A stretch of 10,450 nucleotides of DNA from an uncultured Collinsella sp. (GTDB lineage Bacteria; Actinomycetota; Coriobacteriia; Coriobacteriales; Coriobacteriaceae). Position numbers and translations under genes: made by a program. Positions 6,496-10,450 of the stretch are shown here, in pieces. Under the pieces are notes generated by a model. That model did no database searches. It was not told the DNA's origin and was given only the letters and a program-made list of their open reading frames with translations. Every line of letters begins with the position of its first letter. Position 1 is the first letter of the stretch. Location: positions 1-10,450 of the forward strand of contig URIJ01000063.1 of the NCBI GenBank assembly GCA_900547835.1. The letters are read 5' to 3'.

Positions 6496-7235
6496 TCCTG
6501 TTTCCCGCAATCGATCTGATCGGCGGCAAGGTTGTGCGCCTGGAGCGCGGCGACCGCAGCCGCTGCAAGGTATATTCCGACGACCCCGTGGCCGTTGCTC
6601 GCTCGTTTGCCGAGCAGGGTGCGAGTTGGGTGCACGTCGTCGACCTGTCCGCTGCCTTTGGCGAGGACGAGGACGCGTGCGCTGCCAACTCGGCGGCGAT
6701 CAAGGCCATCTGCGGCGTCGACGGTCTGTCGGTGGACGTGGGCGGCGGCGTTCGCTCGCTCGCGCGCATCGACGAGCTGGCAGGCTACGGCGCGCGTCGC
6801 ATCGCACTGGGCACCGTGCTGGTGACTGAGCCGGGTTTTGCCGAGGTGGCAGCCCAAGGCTTTGGCGAGCTGTTGGTGGCAGACATTGCCGCCCGTGACG
6901 GCCAGGTCAAGGTGAACGGCTGGCGCGATGGCGCGGGCGTGGCACTCGACGATGCCGTGGCGCAGCTTTCCGAGCTGGGCTTTAAGCATCTGGTATATAC
7001 CGACATCGCGCGTGATGGCATGCAGACGGGCATCGACGTGGCGGCATATCGCCATGTGGCCGAGGTCGCGGGCTTTTCCGTCGTGGCTTCGGGCGGCATC
7101 TCGACGCTTGACGACATCCGCGCGCTGGCCGCGGTGGGTAAGGGAGCGATTGAAGGTGCCATTACCGGTCGCGCACTCTACGAGGGCAACTTTACGCTGG
7201 TACAGGCGTTGGCCGCTGCACGAGGGGAGGAGTAG
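6492..7235 (+). CDS. hisA: ProFAR isomerase (phosphoribosylformimino-AICAR-P isomerase)
   Basis: Amadori-type isomerase acting on ProFAR to give PRFAR, the substrate of HisF/HisH. It is a half-barrel-duplicated (beta-alpha)8 protein of 247 residues. It begins MILFPAIDLIGGKVVRL with catalytic Asp8. The first phosphate loop is VDVGGGVRS (81-89); LLVADIAARDG (127-137) carries Asp131; LVYTDIARDGMQTG (167-180) has the catalytic strand; the second phosphate site is VVASGGIS (197-204). In many actinobacteria a single PriA isomerase also serves tryptophan synthesis; whether this one does cannot be settled by eye. GAGGAGG precedes the ATG. It overlaps hisH by 4 bases and lies 3 bases from hisF. Confidence 0.95.
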   Translation: MILFPAIDLIGGKVVRLERGDRSRCKVYSDDPVAVARSFAEQGASWVHVVDLSAAFGEDEDACAANSAAIKAICGVDGLSVDVGGGVRSLARIDELAGYGARRIALGTVLVTEPGFAEVAAQGFGELLVADIAARDGQVKVNGWRDGAGVALDDAVAQLSELGFKHLVYTDIARDGMQTGIDVAAYRHVAEVAGFSVVASGGISTLDDIRALAAVGKGAIEGAITGRALYEGNFTLVQALAAARGEE

Positions 7236-7238
7236 CCT

Positions 7239-8021
7239 ATGCTTACCAAACGCGTGATTCCCTGTCTGGATGTTAAGGACGGCCGTGTGGTCAAGGGCGT
7301 CAACTTCGTGAGCCTGCGCGATGCGGGCGATCCGGTGGAGCTTGCCCGTGCCTACGACCGCGAGGGTGCAGACGAGGTCGTCTTCCTGGACATTACCGCC
7401 ACGAGCGACAACCGCGCGACGACCATCGAGATGGCGGCGCACGCGGCCGAGGAGCTCGCCATTCCCTATACCGTGGGCGGCGGTTTCCGCGACTTGGCGG
7501 GCATGCGAACCATGGTTGCCGCCGGTGCCGACAAGGTGTCGCTCAACTCTGCCGCCGTGCGCGACCCGTCGCTGATTAGCCAGGCTGCCGCGGCGTTTGG
7601 CAGCCAGGCCGTGGTCGTGGCGATCGATGCCAAGCGCGTCGGCTTGCCTGGCGCATCCGGTGCCGACAAGTGGGAGGTCTTTACCGCAGGAGGCCGCAAC
7701 GCCACGGGTATCGATGCGGTGGCATGGGCCGAGGAGGCGGCTCGTCGCGGTGCCGGCGAGATCTTGCTCACCAGCATGGATCGCGACGGCACCAAGGCTG
7801 GCTTTGACCTGGCGCTCACCCGCGCCGTGGCGCGCGCGGTGCCAATCCCCGTCATCGCGAGCGGCGGCGTGGGCACGCTCGAGCATTTTGCCGAGGGCGT
7901 GATCGAGGGCGAAGCCGACGCCGTACTGGCGGCCAGCGTCTTTCACTTTGGAACCTTCAGCATTCGCCAGGTGAAGGAGTATATGGCGTCGCAGGGCATC
8001 CCTGTCAGGTTGGACTTCTAG
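7239..8021 (+). CDS. hisF: Imidazole glycerol phosphate synthase, cyclase subunit
   Basis: Cyclase half of IGP synthase. It takes ammonia from HisH through its barrel and converts PRFAR to IGP plus AICAR. The 260-residue (beta-alpha)8 protein starts MLTKRVIPCLDVKDGRVVKG with catalytic Asp11. The second catalytic aspartate is Asp130 in VVVAIDAKR. Phosphate-binding loops are TVGGGFR (78-84) and PVIASGGVG. LTSMDRDGTKAGFD matches the family strand 6. Length is normal. It begins 3 bases after hisA with a GAGGGGAGGAG ribosome-binding region in the hisA end. The hisH-hisA-hisF block is tightly packed, then the operon opens into a 141-base structured gap. Confidence 0.97.
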   Translation: MLTKRVIPCLDVKDGRVVKGVNFVSLRDAGDPVELARAYDREGADEVVFLDITATSDNRATTIEMAAHAAEELAIPYTVGGGFRDLAGMRTMVAAGADKVSLNSAAVRDPSLISQAAAAFGSQAVVVAIDAKRVGLPGASGADKWEVFTAGGRNATGIDAVAWAEEAARRGAGEILLTSMDRDGTKAGFDLALTRAVARAVPIPVIASGGVGTLEHFAEGVIEGEADAVLAASVFHFGTFSIRQVKEYMASQGIPVRLDF

Positions 8022-8030
8022 CGCTGCGGC

Positions 8031-8125
8031 TTGCCCAGGCACCCGACCTTCCGGCTCCAACCCTCCTCGCGTACTTAAGTACGCGTCGTCGGGCTTGTCG
8101 CTCGGAATCTCGGGCACCTGGGCAA
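8031..8125. repeat. Nested palindromic element between hisF and hisI
   Basis: Outer arms TTGCCCAGG (8031-8039) and CCTGGGCAA (8117-8125) are exact complements. After a symmetric two-base bulge, CCCGA (8042-8046) pairs with TCGGG (8110-8114). The centre holds an exact 18-base palindrome, CGCGTACTTAAGTACGCG (8068-8085). The whole 95-base unit fills most of the 141-base hisF-hisI gap. It has no T-run, so it is not a classic terminator. It may be a dispersed palindromic unit, a protein-binding site or an mRNA processing site separating hisI-hisE from the rest of the operon. Confidence 0.65.
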
Positions 8126-8162
8126 CCCTCGCCGACCTGTGGGGTTTAAATTGGGGAGAGAA

Positions 8163-8492
8163 ATGGAAGAGATAACCGATCCTTCAAAGCTTACATACGA
8201 CGCCAAGGGGCTGATTCCTTGTGTGGTTCAGCAGTATGACACCGGTGAGGTGCTTATGGTTGCTTGGATGAACGAGGAATCGGTGGGGCTGACGCTTAAG
8301 ACCGGCACCACGTGGTTTTGGAGCCGCAGCCGTCAGGAGCTCTGGAACAAGGGCGCGACGAGCGGCAACATGCAGGAGGTCAAGGAGCTTTGGGCCGACT
8401 GCGATAACGATACGCTGCTGGTCAAGGTCGACTCGCCGGGTCCGGCCTGCCATACCGGCAACCGTACCTGCTTCTTTAAGAAACTCGCGTAG
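8163..8492 (+). CDS. hisI: Phosphoribosyl-AMP cyclohydrolase
   Basis: Opens the purine ring of phosphoribosyl-AMP, step three of the pathway, with zinc and magnesium. The 109-residue protein carries the family core: VLMVAWMNEES (30-40), WFWSRSRQELWNKGATSGNM (51-70), the metal motif CDND (Cys80, Asp81, Asp83), and zinc ligands in ACHTGNRTCF (Cys96, Cys103). It is not fused to HisE, unlike the HisIE of many bacteria. ATG 8163 is preferred, with GGGGAG at 8153-8158; an upstream in-frame GTG at 8139 would add eight atypical residues. The coding sequence is somewhat less GC-biased at the start than the upstream genes. A 46-base gap separates it from hisE. Confidence 0.95.
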   Translation: MEEITDPSKLTYDAKGLIPCVVQQYDTGEVLMVAWMNEESVGLTLKTGTTWFWSRSRQELWNKGATSGNMQEVKELWADCDNDTLLVKVDSPGPACHTGNRTCFFKKLA

Positions 8493-8538
8493 GGCGGGCG
8501 CTCGACTAGGCGCTTGGCCAACCAGAAAGGATTGAACC

Positions 8539-8856
8539 ATGGGTGTGCGCACCGCGAATGTTCAGGATGGAAATATCGGTGAGACGCTGACGGGTCTGGC
8601 CGAGGTGATTCACGGTCGTCGTGATGCATCGCCGCAGGAGAGCTATACCGCGCGTCTGCTGACCGACGTCGAGGATGAGCTGCTCAAGAAGCTTGCCGAG
8701 GAGGCGAGCGAGGTGATCATGGCCTGCAAGGATAACGACCACGATCACATCCGCTACGAGGCCGGCGACCTGGTCTACCACCTGCTCGTGACGCTCGAGC
8801 GCTACGGCATCACCCTCGACGAGCTGGCCGGCGAACTCAACGCCCGCCGCCACTAA
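8539..8856 (+). CDS. hisE: Phosphoribosyl-ATP pyrophosphatase
   Basis: Hydrolyses phosphoribosyl-ATP to phosphoribosyl-AMP and pyrophosphate, step two of the pathway. The 105-residue all-alpha protein belongs to the MazG-like NTP pyrophosphohydrolase fold. SYTARLL (35-41) is followed by the metal motif EEASE (54-58) and EAGD (74-77), then VYHLLVTLERYGI (79-91), the standard HisE pattern. AGAAAGGA precedes the ATG. It is the last gene of the plus-strand operon and is followed by a large inverted repeat and a convergent gene. Confidence 0.96.
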   Translation: MGVRTANVQDGNIGETLTGLAEVIHGRRDASPQESYTARLLTDVEDELLKKLAEEASEVIMACKDNDHDHIRYEAGDLVYHLLVTLERYGITLDELAGELNARRH

Positions 8857-8890
8857 GTCAAACCTAAATTAGCTACCCTGGCCCCATGGA

Positions 8891-8964
8891 AGTTGCGGTG
8901 AAATAGGGACTGTTTAAACGCTTCATCAGGCAAAACGGTCCCTATTTCACCGCAACTGATGAAG
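8891..8964. repeat. 20-bp perfect inverted repeat between convergent genes, with pseudoknot potential
   Basis: AGTTGCGGTGAAATAGGGAC (8891-8910) is exactly complementary to 8938-8957. Five further pairs (8911-8915 with 8933-8937, one of them T-G) extend the stem to 25 bp around a 17-base loop. The loop sequence CTTCATCAG (8921-8929) is exactly complementary to CTGATGAAG (8956-8964) at the 3' flank, so a pseudoknot or alternative hairpin is possible. The position between hisE and the convergent phosphatase gene suggests a bidirectional terminator, although no U-tract follows. It could also be a mobile palindromic repeat. Confidence 0.7.
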
Positions 8965-8972
8965 GGGATGGG

Positions 8973-9884
8973 TTAGAAGAGGGGCGTGGATTCCCATTCG
9001 CCGGTGGGGTGGGGGATGTCGAAGGTGCGGTAGCCACATTCGTAGGCGTGGGCCTGGGCTTCGCGGATGTTCCAGCAGATATCGCAGGCGCGGTGCGCGT
9101 CCGAGCCAAAAGTGATCGGCACCTCGGCGTGGGCGAAGCAACGCAACAGACCGGTCGCGGGATAGTAATCGTCGAGGCCCTTGCGCGGCGCGGCGGTCGA
9201 AACCTCAACGCGGCGATCCGTGTCGTGGGCGCACTCGGCCATCTGCTCCCAGAGTGGCGTGGGGTCAAAGTCGGGCGCGAAGCCCTCCTTCGAAAAACGC
9301 ATAACTAGGTCGGGATGGGCCATCACGTCAAAGTTGAGCGAGCTCTCGCAGGCGTGGCACCAGTCGTCGACATAGCGCTCCCATACGCCGCGCACGCTCA
9401 GATTTTCCCAGACGTGCAGGTTGGTGTCGTCGTCGATCCAGCCACAGAGCGAATCTGGCGTATCGGGGCGAGCGACATTTTCCGTTCCCGCCGTGCCTGC
9501 GGCCCCGGCCATGATATCGCCGGGGTCGCCGATCCAATGTACGCTGCCCAGGCGCACCACGGCGCCATCGGACCAGCGCTCAACCAAGGGCTCGCAGCCT
9601 TCGTACCAATCGCATTCAAAACCGTAGATAAAGGTGAGCTCCGGCGCGATTTGCGCGGCGAGCTTGCGGGCGTCCTCAAATGCCAGGCGATGTGCCGGCA
9701 GGTCGCCCTCGACAACCTGCACCTCGCAGCTGGCGTCCATACTGGCGGGCAGGGTGAGGTGGTCGGTCGAGACCATGACCTGACATCCGGCAGCCGCGGC
9801 AGCGCGGACGTTCTCCTCAAACGAGGCATGCCCGTCCGAAAACGAGGTGTGGGTATGGCAATCGACCAGCGGACATGCGGACAT
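8973..9884 (-). CDS. hisK: PHP-family histidinol-phosphatase
   Basis: Predicted metal-dependent phosphatase that converts histidinol phosphate to histidinol, the step before HisD. The 303-residue protein has the PHP motifs in order: CHTHTSFSDGH (His10, His12), STDHL (Asp41, His42), GFECDW (Glu90), GSVHWI (His116), MAHPDLVM (His190) and FGSDAHRA (Asp262, His264). This arrangement and length fit the HisK type rather than PHP polymerase domains. A Gly/Ala-rich stretch (about 123-140) sits after the GSVHW motif. ATG 9884 follows AAAGGAG with a 5-base gap; a longer in-frame start at 9950 has no such site. It converges on hisE. The operon has no HisN or bifunctional HisB, which supports the role. 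Symbol and substrate are inferred from family and context. Confidence 0.85.
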   Translation of the reverse strand: MSACPLVDCHTHTSFSDGHASFEENVRAAAAAGCQVMVSTDHLTLPASMDASCEVQVVEGDLPAHRLAFEDARKLAAQIAPELTFIYGFECDWYEGCEPLVERWSDGAVVRLGSVHWIGDPGDIMAGAAGTAGTENVARPDTPDSLCGWIDDDTNLHVWENLSVRGVWERYVDDWCHACESSLNFDVMAHPDLVMRFSKEGFAPDFDPTPLWEQMAECAHDTDRRVEVSTAAPRKGLDDYYPATGLLRCFAHAEVPITFGSDAHRACDICWNIREAQAHAYECGYRTFDIPHPTGEWESTPLF

Positions 9885-9889
9885 GGAGA

Positions 9890-9896
9890 CTCCTTT
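9890..9896 (-). promoter_or_regulatory. Shine-Dalgarno that sets the phosphatase start
   Basis: Minus-strand AAAGGAG, 5 bases before ATG 9884. It decides against the 22-residue longer reading from 9950. Confidence 0.75.
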
Positions 9897-9916
9897 GCAT
9901 TTGGCGAATCCGCTCC

Positions 9917-9922
9917 ATTGTA
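9917..9922 (-). promoter_or_regulatory. Candidate -10 element for the phosphatase gene
   Basis: Minus-strand TACAAT (9922-9917) matches five of six bases of TATAAT and lies 32 bases before the ATG. No good -35 is seen at the normal distance; TTGAAA at 9938-9933 is too close (10 bases). Confidence 0.35.
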
Positions 9923-10010
9923 ATGGCGCAGCTTTCAACACGCCGGGCACGCCAGGGGTCGAAATCGATTGGAAAGGCTGTGCGGCGCGCGGTGCGGCCT
10001 CGCTTGCGCT

Positions 10011-10081
10011 CTCAAAACATGTACATCAGCCTCAAAAAGCTGCAAAAATGACATGTTTGGAGGCTGACGTACACGTTTGAG
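10011..10081. repeat. Near-perfect inverted repeat in the divergent intergenic region
   Basis: AAACATGTACATCAGCCTC (10015-10033) faces GAGGCTGACGTACACGTTT (10060-10078): 17 of 19 positions are complementary in DNA. A one-base bulge allows four more pairs (CTCA at 10011 with TGAG at 10078). The two mismatches are A/C on the plus strand but T/G on the minus strand, so only minus-strand RNA would pair throughout. That RNA would lie upstream of the phosphatase gene. The 26-base loop is A/T-rich. No gene is visible in the rest of 9885-10223. Confidence 0.6.
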
Positions 10082-10169
10082 TGGAGCGGGCCGGCGTTGG
10101 AGCGCGCCAGCACTTGCGCCCAGCAAAAGTCGCACCTATCCCATGACGCCGCCCCTGCGCCGCCCGCGA

Positions 10170-10180
10170 TGTGCTAGCGT
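10170..10180 (+). promoter_or_regulatory. Candidate extended -10 for the larC-like gene
   Basis: TGTGCTAGCGT: TAGCGT (10175-10180) is preceded by TG one base upstream, an extended -10 form. It lies 44 bases before ATG 10224. No convincing -35 is seen in the GC-rich upstream sequence. Confidence 0.3.
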
Positions 10181-10223
10181 TTGGATGAACAAAACGAGCC
10201 CGTGCGGAAAGGAGCCGGACCGT

Positions 10224-10450
10224 ATGCCATGCGATAGCAAATCTCCGCTGTCTCGCGAGACCGATGCGCCCGAGACCATCGTCAAGCTGGAATGCGACAT
10301 CGACGATGCGTCGCCCGAGGTACTCGCCTACGCCGCCGACCGCCTGCGCGAGGCCGGTGCGCGCGAGGTGCACTGGCTGCCCGTTTATTGCAAGAAAGGC
10401 CGCCCCGGCTGGCAGCTGCAGGTAATCTGCACCTACGGGGATATCGAGCG
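10224..10450 (+). CDS. LarC2-like (DUF111) nickel-pincer cofactor protein, N-terminal part, runs off the right edge
   Basis: ATG 10224 has AAAGGAG at 10208-10214. The 75 visible residues include VKLECDIDDASPEVLAYAAD and REVHWLPVYCKKGRPGWQLQ. This matches the opening of the C-terminal domain of LarC (typically an E-NIDD motif, then PE-LGY, then a P-Y-KK-RPG motif followed by a hydrophobic strand and a Cys). LarC inserts nickel into the pyridinium dithiodicarboxylate cofactor used by lactate racemase-type enzymes, in the cytoplasm. In Lactobacillus plantarum, LarC1 and LarC2 are joined by ribosomal frameshifting; here the C-terminal part starts with its own ATG and ribosome-binding site, with no LarC1 sequence upstream in the window. 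The 18 or so residues before the conserved block look unstructured. The partial view limits certainty. Confidence 0.75.
   Translation, partial: MPCDSKSPLSRETDAPETIVKLECDIDDASPEVLAYAADRLREAGAREVHWLPVYCKKGRPGWQLQVICTYGDIE

Noticed and set aside
6444..8117. A 557-codon minus-strand open frame across hisA and hisF
   Set aside because: Same cause: a GC-bias shadow of two clear enzymes, with no recognisable domain.
8022..8162. A riboswitch or small RNA in the hisF-hisI gap
   Set aside because: The palindromes are clear, but no known riboswitch core or terminator with U-run could be recognised, so only a repeat was called.

Overview
The window is a GC-rich bacterial chromosome segment holding a complete histidine biosynthesis locus. 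Gene order, codon use, a separate hisI and hisE, Shine-Dalgarno sites of the GAGGAGG type and the palindrome-rich intergenic regions suggest an actinobacterium of the class Coriobacteriia (Collinsella-like). This placement is an inference from sequence style; no rRNA or other marker gene is present.

Left edge (1 to about 544, minus strand): the 5' part of an IS3-family insertion sequence. It has orfA with an A6G frameshift site and an internal amber codon, followed by the start of orfB, which runs off the window. A gene-free leader (about 545-750) follows, with a small direct repeat, a weak promoter candidate and a strong 12-bp hairpin in front of the his operon.

Centre (751-8856, plus strand): hisZG (one fused ORF), hisD, hisC, hisB, hisH, hisA, hisF, hisI and hisE. 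HisZG makes phosphoribosyl-ATP; HisE and HisI hydrolyse it and open the ring; HisA isomerises; HisH/HisF form imidazole glycerol phosphate; HisB dehydrates; HisC transaminates; a PHP-type phosphatase dephosphorylates; HisD oxidises histidinol to histidine. The genes form tightly coupled blocks (DCB and HAF), with hisI-hisE as a looser pair. Hairpin or palindrome elements sit in the gaps hisB|hisH and hisF|hisI, and after hisE.

Right part: a convergent PHP-family histidinol-phosphatase gene (8973-9884, minus) supplies the one step missing from the operon, so the whole ten-step pathway is encoded here. Upstream of it lies a gene-free region (9885-10223) with a near-perfect 19-bp inverted repeat. 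The window ends inside a plus-strand gene (from 10224) that resembles the C-terminal (LarC2/DUF111) half of the nickel-pincer cofactor protein LarC, apparently as a free-standing protein.

The most notable points are the HisZ-HisG fusion, the three structured intergenic elements at module boundaries (one with a loop complementary to its own 3' flank), and the free-standing LarC2. I saw no CRISPR array, tRNA, rRNA, T-box or recognisable riboswitch.
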